The translations under genes and the position numbers were made by a program. A DNA stretch of 64,000 nt from Streptomyces sp. V3I7 (GTDB lineage Bacteria > Actinomycetota > Actinomycetes > Streptomycetales > Streptomycetaceae): the NCBI RefSeq assembly GCF_030817495.1, contig NZ_JAUSZK010000001.1, forward strand, positions 3,079,001 through 3,143,000, read 5' to 3'. Shown here in pieces: positions 53,215-62,330 of this stretch (its first letter is position 1; each line of letters starts with the position of its first letter). The notes under the pieces were generated by a model. The model worked only from the letters and a program-made list of their open reading frames with translations. It was not told the DNA's origin and ran no database searches.

Positions 53215-53312
53215 GGTTGAGTTGGCGGAAGTTTTGCCTCCTGGCTTCGGCCTCGAACCCCCGCCCCCACCGCACCGTTCCGTCCCACCGGCAGCCCGAA
53301 GGGGGAACCACC

Positions 53313-53501
53313 GTGCCTGCCCTCGCCCTTGTCTCCGCCGTCTTCGTCGTCGGCTTCGAACAGCTCGTCCAGTGGAAATACGGCCCTGTCGGCATCCTCG
53401 GCCTCCTGCTCCTCACCGTGGGCAGCAAGGCGAAGAGCCAGGCGATCAGCTCCGCCGGAGCACTGCTGCTCGCCGTACTGCTGGCCGGTCCCGTCCTCTG
53501 A
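53313..53501 (+). CDS. Small hydrophobic membrane protein between devA and devE
   Basis: 62 residues with two hydrophobic segments (LALVSAVFVVGFEQLVQW and ISSAGALLLAVLLAGPVL) and a central Lys-rich SKAKSQ turn. GTG 53313 follows AAGGGGGA. Position corresponds to SCO4189 of S. coelicolor. Divergent from devA, sharing the palindrome-containing promoter region. Role unknown. Confidence 0.7.
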   Translation: MPALALVSAVFVVGFEQLVQWKYGPVGILGLLLLTVGSKAKSQAISSAGALLLAVLLAGPVL

Positions 53502-53531
53502 CCGCCGGCGCCCGACTGGCGCGAAGTACGG

Positions 53532-54440
53532 CTACGGCGTCAGCTGGAGATCCGAACTGATCGTCTCCCACAGCGCGTTGAACCACAGATGGGACTGCTC
53601 CACGAACGTGGTGTCCCGCAGCCCCGCCCGCTGTTCGAAGGCGAACAGCATCGACCGTGTGCCGTCGGAGTCGTACAGCTCCAGGTGCTCGTGCTCGACC
53701 TCCCGCTCGCGCCGGGTGAGCGTGTAGTACGCGAACAGCGCCTCCGCCCCGTTGAGCAGGTAGAGCTTGACCGGCGGAGTGAACGGCAGCGCACGGAACG
53801 TCACGTGCACGTCCATGCCGTGCGTGGCGCGCAGGGCCAGCAGGTTGTGCTGGAGCACCTGGCCCTGAGCGTTGCGCATGTCCAGCCAGCGCCGGTGCAG
53901 CAGGCCGGTGCCCGAGCCGTTCACCGCGGCCGGGAACGCCAGGTCGATGTCACGGCTGGGCAGCAGGACCCGGACAGTGATCTTGGCCGGTTTCAGACGG
54001 CCGGCATGGATCTCCCGCAGGGGCTCGCCCAGCGCCAGCGTGAGCGAGACCGAGGTGAGACACAGGGCGTCGATCTCCACGTGCGGGGCCGCGAAGGCCG
54101 CCGACACCCGCGAGGCGAGGCCCACCATCGTGGGCTGTGGCGGCGCCGCCGGCCCGAAGAGGACCGGGCCCGGGCCAGGATCCTTGGCCACGATGGCGGG
54201 GGCACCCTTCGAAACGTTGGTGAGCAGGCGCTCCGACTGGAGGATGCGCAAGGCCTGCCGCACCGCCCCGCGCTCGACGCCGAACTCGTCGGCCAGCTTG
54301 GCCTGGGTGGGCATGCGCTGCCCCGGCCGCAGCACTCCGGACCGGATCCGGGCGCGCAACTCCTCGGCCACCTCGTGATGGGACTTCTGTGGCCGTTGTG
54401 ACCTCTTCCGCCCACTGGCGGAGGCGTGTTCCGGGTCCAC
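53532..54440 (-). CDS. devE: GntR family regulator DevE (DevA paralogue)
   Basis: 302 residues, about half identical to DevA by eye: w[25 protein letters not shown] and [23 protein letters not shown], then the shared effector-domain segments ([56 protein letters not shown]). GTG 54440 ([10 protein letters not shown]) has TACGGT (54447-54452) six bases upstream. In S. coelicolor devE is needed for normal development. Confidence 0.85.
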   Translation of the reverse strand: MDPEHASASGRKRSQRPQKSHHEVAEELRARIRSGVLRPGQRMPTQAKLADEFGVERGAVRQALRILQSERLLTNVSKGAPAIVAKDPGPGPVLFGPAAPPQPTMVGLASRVSAAFAAPHVEIDALCLTSVSLTLALGEPLREIHAGRLKPAKITVRVLLPSRDIDLAFPAAVNGSGTGLLHRRWLDMRNAQGQVLQHNLLALRATHGMDVHVTFRALPFTPPVKLYLLNGAEALFAYYTLTRREREVEHEHLELYDSDGTRSMLFAFEQRAGLRDTTFVEQSHLWFNALWETISSDLQLTP

Positions 54441-54455
54441 GGCAGAACCGTACAA

Positions 54456-54870
54456 CTTCCCGCCATCTTGCGGCAGTTCACGGAAAGGTGGTTATGAGCC
54501 GGTTCCAAACGGAGATAAGTACAGTGAAGTTGGTCGCCAACTTGTGCAACATGGCCAAACGTCCAGACGGTTGGCCGAGCGAGATCCCATCCGGAGGGGA
54601 GCCGGGAGCCCGACCGGCCCGGCGCGGCAGGCATCGTCCCGCCGCCACCTGAGCACAGCCGGCACGCACAGCCAGCACAGCCAGCACAGCCAGCACAGCC
54701 ACAACCTCACAGCGACAACTGAACACCGACAAGTGAACAGCGACGGCGCGACATCGTCGCTCTCAGCACAGCCACAACTTCACAGTCGCTACGGATCAGT
54801 TCGCAGACCAGTCCGCGAATCCGCGGATCAGCCCGCACAGGCACACGCGGCCGGCCGGGAGGAGGAAGCC
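54456..54870. other. 415-base gap between devE and the acetyltransferase gene
   Basis: Apart from the devE palindrome it holds a 10-bp tandem repeat of GCCAGCACAG (three units, 54671-54700) and AT-richer ACAACTGAACA-like sequence. No gene supported. Confidence 0.5.
54527..54543. promoter_or_regulatory. devE upstream palindrome
   Basis: AAGTTGG TCG CCAACTT, differing from the devA site only at the outer bases and the centre. 86 bases upstream of the devE start. Confidence 0.75.
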
Positions 54871-56136
54871 TCAGAAGACGTCCGGGCACCACGGTCGCCT
54901 GGACGTGTACAGCAGGGCGTCGGCCACCCGGGCGGCGCCCGCTCGTTCTTCCCGGACCCGGCCCAGCGCCACCAGCCGCGTCGCCGGCTCGTCACCGAGC
55001 CACAGCGCGGCCAACTCGCCCACGTCCAGGGTGAGATCGGCGCCCTCCGCGGTCACCGGCGTGCAGGAGGCACCCTCCGGGGACGCCTCCAGCCGGTAGC
55101 GGCGCCGGCCGCCGCCCGTCAGCCCGTCCCGGTCGGCCACCTCCAGCACCAGCGTCCCGGTCCCCTCGTACGTCCGCGCCTCCAGGGCCCGTACGACATC
55201 CAGGATCCGCACCCACAGCCAGTCCGCCCGGACGGTGATGCCCGCCGCGCGCGGGTTGGGCAGGAGGTGCGGGAGCAGATCATCCGGGGCACGCCGGTCG
55301 CTCTTGACCTTCGTGATCCAGTCGATGGAGCAGAGGTGGTGCCACAGGGCGCGCTCGGCCGCGGGGGTCGCCGCGATCAGCGACCTCACCTCCGCCGTGT
55401 GGTCCGGCTGCTTGTCGCGCCAGGTGCCGTCGCACGTGTACGCCACCAGGCCCTCGACCTCGCCGGACGGGGCGCGGTAGACGGCGTAGAAGGGCTCGGT
55501 CCACTCACGGTCGTGACGTACGACGCCCGTGTGCATCTGCCACCACAGGTCGTCGCGGCTGATGGCGCCCGCCTGGGCACGGCGTACGCGCTCGTGCAGC
55601 TTGGGGCCGACGTCACGGACCTCCTCCCCCTCCACCAGGTCGACGCGGCCGCCGCACTCGGGGCCCGACCAGCGCGGGTCGAGGCCGGCGCGCGGGACGT
55701 CGACGGTCCACTCGGCCAGCGAGGTGGCGGGGCCGAAGCCGTAACGGCCGTAGATCGGGTACTCGGCGGCGATCAGGGTGGCTACCACGTCCCCGCGGTC
55801 CCGTGCCGCCGCGAGGTCCCGGCTCATCATGCGGGTGAGCAGGCCGCGGCGACGGTGGGTGGAGGTCACGCTGACGTTGGTGATCGCGTCGGCGGGGACG
55901 GTCGCCCCTCCCACGGCCGTGAGCTCCTGGTCGAAGGAGCGGAGCGTCGCGACACAGCGGTCGCCGTCGAAGGCGCCGAGGAGCCGCCCGCTGACGAACT
56001 GCCGCCGTCGCACCTCGAGTTGCTCGCGCGTCAGCCTCCGCTCGCGCAGGAACCCGGTGTTCAGGGCCCGTTGCCACTCGATGAACTCGGCCTCGGTGAC
56101 GGGACGGACGTCGACGTCCGCGGCGGAGGGACTCAT
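54871..56136 (-). CDS. Eis-type GNAT N-acetyltransferase
   Basis: 421 residues, the Eis (enhanced intracellular survival) layout: an N-terminal GNAT domain with the acetyl-CoA loop [18 protein letters not shown] and [20 protein letters not shown], a second acetyltransferase-like domain, and a C-terminal sterol-carrier-like domain ending in DVF, where Eis uses its C-terminal carboxylate as catalytic base. Eis proteins acetylate aminoglycosides and other amines. Several actinobacterial homologues exist; substrate unassigned. ATG 56136. Confidence 0.85.
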   Translation of the reverse strand: MSPSAADVDVRPVTEAEFIEWQRALNTGFLRERRLTREQLEVRRRQFVSGRLLGAFDGDRCVATLRSFDQELTAVGGATVPADAITNVSVTSTHRRRGLLTRMMSRDLAAARDRGDVVATLIAAEYPIYGRYGFGPATSLAEWTVDVPRAGLDPRWSGPECGGRVDLVEGEEVRDVGPKLHERVRRAQAGAISRDDLWWQMHTGVVRHDREWTEPFYAVYRAPSGEVEGLVAYTCDGTWRDKQPDHTAEVRSLIAATPAAERALWHHLCSIDWITKVKSDRRAPDDLLPHLLPNPRAAGITVRADWLWVRILDVVRALEARTYEGTGTLVLEVADRDGLTGGGRRRYRLEASPEGASCTPVTAEGADLTLDVGELAALWLGDEPATRLVALGRVREERAGAARVADALLYTSRRPWCPDVF

Positions 56137-56179
56137 GGGATCACGGTAGGCACGGTACGCAACCCTGTCGCGGCATTTT

Positions 56180-56222
56180 CACCACGCACCACGCACCACG
56201 CACCACGCACCACGCACCACGC
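56180..56222. repeat. 7-bp tandem repeat CACCACG
   Basis: Six consecutive CACCACG units in the gap between the Eis-type gene and rsiG. A short, slippage-prone array. Confidence 0.8.
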
Positions 56223-56244
56223 ATCCTGCCTGCCTGCCGATGCG

Positions 56245-56862
56245 TCACATCAGCAGGTCGTCCACCTGTGCCTCGCCCTCCCGGTACCGGCGGGCGATCT
56301 CCGCGCTGGACTCGTCGGCCGTGCGCTGGAGGAGCTGGCGGCGGCCGGAGACCTGTTGCTCGTACCGGACGAGACGGCCCATCGCCGTGTTCAGCTCCAG
56401 GTCCGTGCGCGCCCTGAGGTCCGACAGCTCGACCTCGGCGAGCATGTCGGCGGCCAGGCGCCGGTACTCCTCCCCCTGCGGGGTGCCGACCGTGACATGG
56501 CGGGCCGAGGAGCGGTTGCGGGCCGGGGCGTCGGTGAGGATCTCCGGGAGCCGATCCATGACGGAGACGTCCGCGGGACGCACGAGACAGGCCGGTCCGC
56601 GCCGGGCGAGCTCCGCGCGCAGGATGTCGATACGGCCCTGCAGAAGCCGCCGTACATAACTGAGGTCGGCCTCGTCGCGCTGGGCGTCCCGGCGCAGGAC
56701 GCGCAGCTCGGACAGGCTCAGCAGGGCCAGGTCGGGAGCGGCGGGATCGGCCGGGAGCGCCGGGCTGTCGCTGCGCTGGGTGGGCGGCCGGTGCGCCTGC
56801 GGGGCGCCCGCGCGCGTGGCCGCGACGGCACCGGGCGGCTGCCCCGTACTCGGTGTGCTCAT
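56245..56862 (-). CDS. rsiG: RsiG, c-di-GMP-dependent anti-sigma factor of WhiG
   Basis: 205 residues. Both RsiG helices carry the c-di-GMP signature E-x3-S-x2-R-x3-Q-x3-D: first at E64, S68, R71, Q75, D79 and again at E168, S172, R175, Q179, D183. From established work in S. venezuelae, RsiG binds a c-di-GMP dimer and then sequesters the sporulation sigma factor WhiG. An N-terminal Pro/Ala-rich tail of 40 residues precedes the helices. ATG 56862. It is the only known member of its class in the genome. Confidence 0.93.
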   Translation of the reverse strand: MSTPSTGQPPGAVAATRAGAPQAHRPPTQRSDSPALPADPAAPDLALLSLSELRVLRRDAQRDEADLSYVRRLLQGRIDILRAELARRGPACLVRPADVSVMDRLPEILTDAPARNRSSARHVTVGTPQGEEYRRLAADMLAEVELSDLRARTDLELNTAMGRLVRYEQQVSGRRQLLQRTADESSAEIARRYREGEAQVDDLLM

Positions 56863-57084
56863 GTGCCTCTACCGTCCCCTCGACCGGCTACGGGAGCATC
56901 GTGCCACCCCAACCGGCCGCTATGTGACCGAGTGCCCCCGAACGGCCCCAGATGGGGGGTTAAAGGTTCAAAAACAGCCCCCTGGCCCTACCCTCGACGG
57001 CCGACCCGCGCCCGCCCACCACCGCCGCACGCCCCGCAGACCCCGTACACGGCACACCCGGGACACCCGGGCATCATGGTCCCC

Positions 57085-57510
57085 ATGCGTGCAGTGGTGC
57101 AGAGAGTGGACGGCGCGAGCGTCGTCGTGGACGGCGAGACGGTCGGGGCGATCGAGGGCGAGGGCCTGTGCGTCCTCGTCGGCGTGACGCACGACGACAC
57201 CAAGGAGAAGGCGGCCCAACTGGCCCGCAAACTCTGGTCGATCCGCATGCTCCAGGACGAGCGGTCATGCAGCGACGCCGACGCCCCGCTGCTGGTCATC
57301 AGCCAGTTCACGCTGTACGGGGACGCGCGCAAGGGGCGCCGCCCGACCTGGAACGCCGCCGCCCCGGGCGAGGTCGCCGAGCCGCTGGTCGACGAGGTGG
57401 TGGCCCAACTCCGCGCGCTGGGCGCGACGGTGGCGACGGGGCGGTTCGGCGCGCAGATGCGGGTCTCGCTCACGAACGACGGCCCGTTCACCGTCCTGCT
57501 GGAGATGTGA
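57085..57510 (+). CDS. dtd: D-aminoacyl-tRNA deacylase
   Basis: 141 residues, normal for DTD. It hydrolyses D-amino acids wrongly charged to tRNA. The family motifs [15 protein letters not shown] and the C-terminal cross-subunit [13 protein letters not shown] (Gly-cisPro-like 'NxGPxT') are present. ATG 57085 is preferred over ATG 57076. Convergent with ygfZ across a tandem-repeat gap. Confidence 0.95.
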   Translation: MRAVVQRVDGASVVVDGETVGAIEGEGLCVLVGVTHDDTKEKAAQLARKLWSIRMLQDERSCSDADAPLLVISQFTLYGDARKGRRPTWNAAAPGEVAEPLVDEVVAQLRALGATVATGRFGAQMRVSLTNDGPFTVLLEM

Positions 57511-57592
57511 GCCGGTCCTGCTGCCGGAGACGTGAGCCGGTCCTGCCGGAGACGTGAGCCGGTCCTGCCGGAGACGTGAGCCGGTCCTGCCG
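57507..57592. repeat. 22-bp tandem repeat after dtd
   Basis: Units of GTGAGCCGGTCCTGCCGGAGAC repeated three times plus a diverged first unit with an extra CTG. It starts inside the dtd stop and contains TGA stop codons in every unit. Partly able to form a CCGG stem. Confidence 0.8.
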
Positions 57593-57605
57593 GACCGGGC
57601 GGCCC

Positions 57606-58571
57606 TCAGGGCTCGACGATGACCTCCTGGGCCGCCGCCGTCTCCCCCGCCAGCAGGGGCGCGTCCGCCGGTACGTTGCGCTTGACCAACGCGAGGGCGA
57701 CCGGTCCGAGTTCGTGGTGACGTGCGGACGTGGTGATGAACCCGATCCTGCGGCCGTCGGGGCCCTCGTCGGCGCGGCGGATCTCCGTGCCCGGCGCGGG
57801 CAGGTGGACATCGCTGCCGTCCAGGTGCAGGAACACCAGCCGGCGCGGCGGCCGGCCCAGGTTCTGCACGCGGGCGACGGTCTCCTGGCCGCGGTAGCAG
57901 CCCTTCTGCAGATGCACCGCCGCGCCGATCCAGCCCAGCTCGTGCGGGATGGTGCGGTGGTCGGTCTCGAAGCCGAGGCGGGGGCGGTGGTGTTCGACTC
58001 GCAGGGCCTCGTGGGCGAGGATCCCGGCCGCGGGGCCGGACTCGGCGGCGTACGCCTCCAGGTCCGCGCGCGGCAGGAAGAGGTCGCGGCCGTACGGCGT
58101 CTCGCGCACGACGACGCCCTCAGGGGCCTCGGCGATCGAACCGGCCGGCAGGTGAACGACCGCGAAGTCGGCGGTGCGGTCGGCGACTTCGACCCGGTAG
58201 AAGAACTTCATCGACTCCAGGTACGCCAGCAGCGCCTCCTGGGTGCCGGGCTCCACGTGGGCCCAGACGGTCTCGCCGTCGTCCACCAGGTACAGCGCGT
58301 GCTCGATGTGGCCGTGGGCGGACAGGATCAGCGCCTCGGTGGCCTCGCCGACGGGCAGATCGCTGACGTGCTGGGTGAGGAGAAGGTGCAGCCAGCTCAG
58401 CCGGTCCTCGCCGGAGACGGCGATGACGCCGCGGTGCGACAGATCGACGAAGCCGCTGCCGGCGGCGAGGGCGCGCTGCTCGCGGAACAGGTCGCCGTAG
58501 TGGGCGGCGACGCCTTCGTCCGCGCCCTCGGCGGGGACGGCGCCGGGCAGGGACAGCAGGGGGCTCTTCAT
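57606..58571 (-). CDS. YgfZ/GcvT-domain folate-binding protein
   Basis: 321 residues. The YgfZ signature KGCYRGQETVAR (the conserved Cys in K-G-C-Y-x-G-Q-E) is present, with VDLSHRGVIAVSGEDRLSWL near the start. YgfZ proteins bind tetrahydrofolate and help Fe-S cluster assembly. ATG 58571 (MKSPLLSLPG). It is the gene just downstream of nur on the same strand. Confidence 0.9.
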   Translation of the reverse strand: MKSPLLSLPGAVPAEGADEGVAAHYGDLFREQRALAAGSGFVDLSHRGVIAVSGEDRLSWLHLLLTQHVSDLPVGEATEALILSAHGHIEHALYLVDDGETVWAHVEPGTQEALLAYLESMKFFYRVEVADRTADFAVVHLPAGSIAEAPEGVVVRETPYGRDLFLPRADLEAYAAESGPAAGILAHEALRVEHHRPRLGFETDHRTIPHELGWIGAAVHLQKGCYRGQETVARVQNLGRPPRRLVFLHLDGSDVHLPAPGTEIRRADEGPDGRRIGFITTSARHHELGPVALALVKRNVPADAPLLAGETAAAQEVIVEP

Positions 58572-58581
58572 GGGCACAAGC

Positions 58582-59040
58582 CTACGACGTGGTGCTTGAG
58601 CTCTTGAGGGAGATCTTGCGCGAACAGTCCGCGCAGCGGCCGAAGATCGCGAAGTGCTTCATGTCGGTGTCGAAGCCGAAGGTCTCGCGCAGCTTGGCGG
58701 TGAACTCGGCGGCCACCGAGACGTCCGCCTCGATGACGTTCTCGCAGTCCCGGCAGACCAGATGGATGTGATGGTGGCGGTCCGCCAGGTGGTACGTCGG
58801 CGCGCCGTGCCCGAGGTGGGCGTGGCTGACCAGCCCCAGTTCCTCCAGGAGTTCCAGGGTCCGGTAGACCGTGGAGATGTTGATCCCCGACGCCGTCTTG
58901 CGCACTTCGCAGAGGATGTCGTCGGGGGTCGCGTGCTCCAGGGTGTCCACGGCTTCGAGCACGAGTTGCCGCTGCGGCGTCAGCCGGTAGCCGCGCTGCC
59001 GCAGGTCGCTCTTCCAGTCGGTGCTGTCTGTGCTCACCAC
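58582..59040 (-). CDS. nur: Nickel-responsive Fur-family regulator Nur
   Basis: 152 residues, Fur fold. The wHTH (YRLTPQRQLVLEAVDTLEHATPDDI, NISTVYRTLELLEELGLV), the metal-binding HHHIHLVCRDC and the C-terminal CADC structural-zinc type pairs are present. Nur of S. coelicolor (SCO4180) represses nickel uptake and Fe-superoxide dismutase genes in a Ni-dependent way. The neighbour YgfZ and synteny support Nur over Fur/Zur, though metal specificity is not proven by the sequence. Confidence 0.88.
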   Translation of the reverse strand: MVSTDSTDWKSDLRQRGYRLTPQRQLVLEAVDTLEHATPDDILCEVRKTASGINISTVYRTLELLEELGLVSHAHLGHGAPTYHLADRHHHIHLVCRDCENVIEADVSVAAEFTAKLRETFGFDTDMKHFAIFGRCADCSRKISLKSSSTTS

Positions 59041-59075
59041 ACTGAAAGTCTAGGACCCCGGCAGCGCGGAGCCGC

Positions 59076-59651
59076 CTACTTGAAGAAGGCGATGCCGTCG
59101 TCGGGCATGTCCTCGGGGAGGGCCTTGGCCCAGCGCTCGACGTCCTCGGGGGTGACGACCTTCTTCAGGTGCGCCGACATGTAGGGGCGCAGCTCGACCT
59201 CGGGAGTCTGCTTCTCGCCGACCCACATGAGGTCGCTCTTGACGTAGCCGTACAGGCGCTTGCCGCCGCTGTAGGGAACCGCGGAGGCCGTACGGGCCAC
59301 GGCGTCCGTGGCGAGTTCGATCTGCGGCTTCTTGTCGGCGAGCTCGCCGTACCAGATCTCGACGACGCCGTCGTCACGGGTCATCGTGACCGTGACCTTG
59401 CGGTCTCCGTCGATCCGCCAGAAGCCGGCCTCGGACTCCAGCGGCCGCACCTTGTTGCCGTCGTTGTCGAGCACCCAGGTGCGCGACTCGTACGCCAGGA
59501 AGTCCCGCCCGTCGTGGGTGAAGGACGCCTCCTGGCCGAAGTTGCACTTCTCGGCGCCGGGGAAGTCGTACACGCCTGCGCCGACCCAGTTGCCGAGCAG
59601 GAAGGCGAGGGGAACCAGGTCCTTGTGGAGGTCTGACGGAATCTCGATCAT
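59076..59651 (-). CDS. FABP/nitrobindin family protein
   Basis: 191 residues of ten-stranded beta-barrel type: LLGNWVGAGVYDFPG at the start (GxWxGxG), DFLAYESRTWV, and the C-terminal YMSAHLKKV with the His that would ligate heme in nitrobindins. A nitric-oxide or fatty-acid ligand is proposed for the family. ATG 59651. Follows the 32-residue membrane peptide gene on the same strand. Confidence 0.88.
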   Translation of the reverse strand: MIEIPSDLHKDLVPLAFLLGNWVGAGVYDFPGAEKCNFGQEASFTHDGRDFLAYESRTWVLDNDGNKVRPLESEAGFWRIDGDRKVTVTMTRDDGVVEIWYGELADKKPQIELATDAVARTASAVPYSGGKRLYGYVKSDLMWVGEKQTPEVELRPYMSAHLKKVVTPEDVERWAKALPEDMPDDGIAFFK

Positions 59652-59683
59652 GAGCGGTCGTTCCTAGCGTCCTGGGGTGAGGG

Positions 59684-59782
59684 TCAGCGCTGGCCCTGGT
59701 ACAGCTTCTGCACGGTCAGCCCGGCGAAGGCGAGAACGCCGACGCAGACCAGGGCCAGAAGGATCTCGAAGAAAATCTCCAC
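59684..59782 (-). CDS. 32-residue membrane peptide
   Basis: One helix (EIFFEILLALVCVGVLAFAG) plus a short polar tail ending YQGQR. GTG 59782 follows GAGGAGCACCC, a strong ribosome binding site. Conserved small proteins of this kind are found upstream of the nitrobindin gene in Streptomyces, by recall. Too short for the usual ORF cut-off. Confidence 0.65.
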   Translation of the reverse strand: MEIFFEILLALVCVGVLAFAGLTVQKLYQGQR

Positions 59783-59967
59783 GGGTGCTCCTCGGATGAG
59801 CGTGGTGCAGGTTGCGTACACAGGACCGGGCCCCAGCTTACGCGGCCCCGGCCCGGCGCTCCTGGTGAGGTGGTACGTCGGGGTCAGCCGACAACTGGCC
59901 CTGCGGCGTCACGGTCTGCCGGCAGGCGGTGCCCTTTCGGGACTGCGGGATTGATTACGATCCAGGT

Positions 59968-60330
59968 ATGGCGAAGAAGCTCGTGATCAAGGTGACGGCC
60001 GGGGCGGACGCGGCCGAGCGCTGCTCGCAGGCGTTCACGGTCGCCGCGGTGGCCGTGGCCAGTGGGGTCGAGGTCTCGCTGTGGCTGACCGGCGAGTCCG
60101 CGTGGTTCGCGCTGCCGGGCCGGGCCGCCGAGTTCGAGCTGCCGCACGCCGCTCCGCTGCCGGACCTGCTGGACTCGATCCTGGCGGGCGGCCGGGTCAC
60201 GCTGTGCACGCAGTGCGCCGCCCGGCGCGACATCACGGAGAAGGACGTCATCGAGGGCGTACGGATCGCCGGTGCGCAGGTCTTCGTGCAGGAGGCCCTG
60301 GCGGACGAGGCGCAGGCCCTCGTCTACTGA
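59968..60330 (+). CDS. DsrE family protein
   Basis: 120 residues. Rossmann-like DsrE fold: LVIKVTAGADAAERCSQAF, VAVASGVEVSLWLTGES, and TLCTQCAARRDIT with two Cys (C-x2-C) that may bind metal or carry sulfur. ATG 59968 follows TACGAT (leaderless type). The related YchN/DsrE proteins are sulfur carriers; this one's role is unknown. Confidence 0.82.
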   Translation: MAKKLVIKVTAGADAAERCSQAFTVAAVAVASGVEVSLWLTGESAWFALPGRAAEFELPHAAPLPDLLDSILAGGRVTLCTQCAARRDITEKDVIEGVRIAGAQVFVQEALADEAQALVY

Positions 60331-60342
60331 TGACGAACGACC

Positions 60343-60600
60343 CTAGCGGCGCTTCTTGCCGTCCAGTTCGTCCCACCACTCGTCGGACTGCGGGTCGCCC
60401 GAGGGGTCGTCCCACCAGCGGTCGTCGGGCCCCCGGCGGTTGGCGACGAAGGCGGCGACCGGCGGGATGACCATGGCCACCAGGCACATGACGACGGCCG
60501 CGGGCACCGACCACAGGCGCACGACGCCCCACGCCAGGACGAAGAGCACGATGCAGATCCCCATCATGACGAAGTAGACCCGCCGCCGCCGCGCGTACAT
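60343..60600 (-). CDS. DUF3099 family membrane protein
   Basis: 85 residues. Two helices (YFVMMGICIVLFVLAWGVV and AAVVMCLVAMVIPPVAAFVA) preceded by MYARRRR and followed by an acidic Trp-rich tail (DDRWWDDPSGDP, DEWWDEL). Conserved in actinobacteria, function unknown. ATG 60600 sits six bases beyond TACGCT (leaderless). Promoter and first codons are duplicated just upstream (60758-60922). Confidence 0.8.
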   Translation of the reverse strand: MYARRRRVYFVMMGICIVLFVLAWGVVRLWSVPAAVVMCLVAMVIPPVAAFVANRRGPDDRWWDDPSGDPQSDEWWDELDGKKRR

Positions 60601-60922
60601 GCATCCAGCGTAGGTCCGCACGGGGAGTTCGGCCCCAGCTCGGGAAGGCGGAACCGCGGGCCGCCCGGCGCCCGCCGCCCGAGCCGACGGCCGGAGGCCG
60701 GCGCAGCGCCCCGAAGCCTGCGCAGCAGTGCGAGGGGCGCATCAGAAAAGAGGGCCCCGCCGCCGCCGCGCGTACATGCCTCCAGCGTAGGTCCGCACGG
60801 GGAGTTCGGCCCCAGCTCGGGAAGGCGGAACCGCGGGCCGCCCGGCGCCCGCCGCCCGAGCCGACGGCCGGAGGCCGGCGCAGCGCCCCGAAGCCTGCGC
60901 AGCAGTGCGAGGGGCACGTCAA
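60581..60922. repeat. Tandem duplication of about 166 bp including the DUF3099 promoter and start
   Basis: Copy 1 (60581-60745) and copy 2 (60758-60922) are nearly identical, offset 177 bp; only isolated differences (CATGCATCC versus CATGCCTCC). Both include the ATG, MYARRRR codons and the TACGCT-type box, so copy 2 could fire a second, truncated transcript. Confidence 0.85.
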
Positions 60923-60937
60923 GAAGGGGTCGCGCCG

Positions 60938-60980
60938 AAGGGCCGCACCCCAGGTGTCCAACCCGGTGGGTGCGGCCCTT
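60938..60980 (-). terminator. Terminator after the DUF1416 gene
   Basis: Arms AAGGGCCGCACCC (60938-60950) and GGGTGCGGCCCTT (60968-60980), perfect 13 bp, just beyond the DUF1416 stop. Confidence 0.8.
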
Positions 60981-60999
60981 GGGCCGTTCGAGGGGGCGG

Positions 61000-61287
61000 T
61001 CAGACCGCGATCGCGACCTCGGCGAGGCCGCCCTGCTGGGCGACGACCGTGCGGTCGGCGCTGCCGCCGGGGACGAGGGCGCGCACGGTCCAGGTGCCCT
61101 CGGCCGCGTAGAAGCGGAACTGACCCGTGGCGGAGGTGGGGACCTCCGCGGTGAACTCGCCGGTCGCGTCCAGGAGACGGACGTAGCCCGTCACCGGCTC
61201 GCCGTCACGCGTCACCTGGCCCTGGATCGTGGTCTCGCCGGGCTTGATCGTCGAGGCGTCGGGGCCGCCGGCCTTCGCTCCACACAT
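61000..61287 (-). CDS. DUF1416 domain protein
   Basis: 95 residues. MCGAKAGGPD start with one Cys, then an Ig-like beta domain (TTIQGQVTRDGEPVTGYVRL, EFTAEVPTSATGQFRFYAAEG, ADRTVVAQQGGLAEVAIAV). Encoded right after the sulfurtransferase in actinobacteria; probably works with it. The gap to the sulfurtransferase stop is 40 bases on the same strand. Confidence 0.88.
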   Translation of the reverse strand: MCGAKAGGPDASTIKPGETTIQGQVTRDGEPVTGYVRLLDATGEFTAEVPTSATGQFRFYAAEGTWTVRALVPGGSADRTVVAQQGGLAEVAIAV

Positions 61288-61327
61288 ATGTCGATTCCGT
61301 CCTTGAGGGTGCCTGGGGCCGTGGGGG

Positions 61328-62173
61328 TTACTTGTTGGCGCCGAGCGCGATCGGTACGCCCACCAGGGAGCCGTACTCGGTCCAGGAGCCGTCGTAGTTC
61401 TTGACGTTCTCCACGCCGAGCAGCTCGTGCAGGACGAACCAGGTCAGCGCCGAGCGCTCGCCGATGCGGCAGTAGGCGATGGTGTCCTTGGCCAGGTCGA
61501 CGCTCTCCTCGGCGTAGAGCTCCTTGAGCTCCTCGTCCGACTTGAAGGTGCCGTCGTCGTTGGCGTTCTTCGACCACGGGATGTTGCGGGCGCTCGGCAC
61601 GTGGCCCGGGCGCTGCGACTGCTCCTGCGGGAGGTGGGCCGGGGCGAGCAGCTTGCCGCTGAACTCGTCGGGCGAGCGGACGTCGACCAGGTTCTGCGTA
61701 CCGATCGCGGCGACGACCTCGTCACGGAAGGCGCGGATGGACGCGTCCTGCGGCTTGGCCTTGTAGTCGGTGGCCGGGCGCTCGGGCACCTCGGTGCCGT
61801 CGACCAGCTCGCGGGCGTCCAGCTCCCACTTCTTGCGGCCGCCGTCGAGGAGCTTCACGTTGTCGTGGCCGTACAGCTTGAAGTACCAGTAGGCGTACGA
61901 GGCGAACCAGTTGTTGTTGCCGCCGTAGAGGATCACCTGGGTGTCGTTGGCGATGCCCTTCTTCGACAGGAGCTTCTCGAAGCCCTCCTGGTCGATGAAG
62001 TCACGGCGGACCGGGTCCTGGAGGTCCTTGGTCCAGTCGATCCGGATGGCGTTCTTGATGTGGTTCTTCTCGTAGGCGGACGTGTCCTCGTCCACCTCGA
62101 CGATGGCAATGGTCGGGTCGTCCAGGTGGTCCTGGAGCCAGTCGGCGTCGACCAGGACGTCGCTGCGGCTCAT
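61328..62173 (-). CDS. Thiosulfate sulfurtransferase (rhodanese)
   Basis: 281 residues with two rhodanese domains. The second carries the active-site loop CRIGERSALTW with the catalytic Cys; the first has VILYGGNNNWFASYAYW in place of the active loop, the normal division of labour. It transfers sulfur from thiosulfate to cyanide or thiol acceptors (CysA-type). ATG 62173 follows GGAGGAGAGAGC. A Cys-rich leader peptide lies upstream, and DUF1416 downstream. Confidence 0.92.
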   Translation of the reverse strand: MSRSDVLVDADWLQDHLDDPTIAIVEVDEDTSAYEKNHIKNAIRIDWTKDLQDPVRRDFIDQEGFEKLLSKKGIANDTQVILYGGNNNWFASYAYWYFKLYGHDNVKLLDGGRKKWELDARELVDGTEVPERPATDYKAKPQDASIRAFRDEVVAAIGTQNLVDVRSPDEFSGKLLAPAHLPQEQSQRPGHVPSARNIPWSKNANDDGTFKSDEELKELYAEESVDLAKDTIAYCRIGERSALTWFVLHELLGVENVKNYDGSWTEYGSLVGVPIALGANK

Positions 62174-62330
62174 GCTCTCTCCTCCGGGGCAGGTGCGGCG
62201 GGGCGTGCGAGTGCGAGAAGTGCGGCTCCGTCGGGAGCGGCGCACGGTTGCCCTGAGCAGGGCAGCTGGAGATACACGGAAGTCGGGTCCGAAGTCGGGA
62301 CCGGGGCGGATCGGCGTCGGGGACTGCCGC

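Noticed and set aside
59826..59856. CCGGGCC/GGCCCGG stem between two divergent genes
   Set aside because: It lies in a promoter gap rather than after a gene, and the arms are only 7 bp, so it is not called a terminator.
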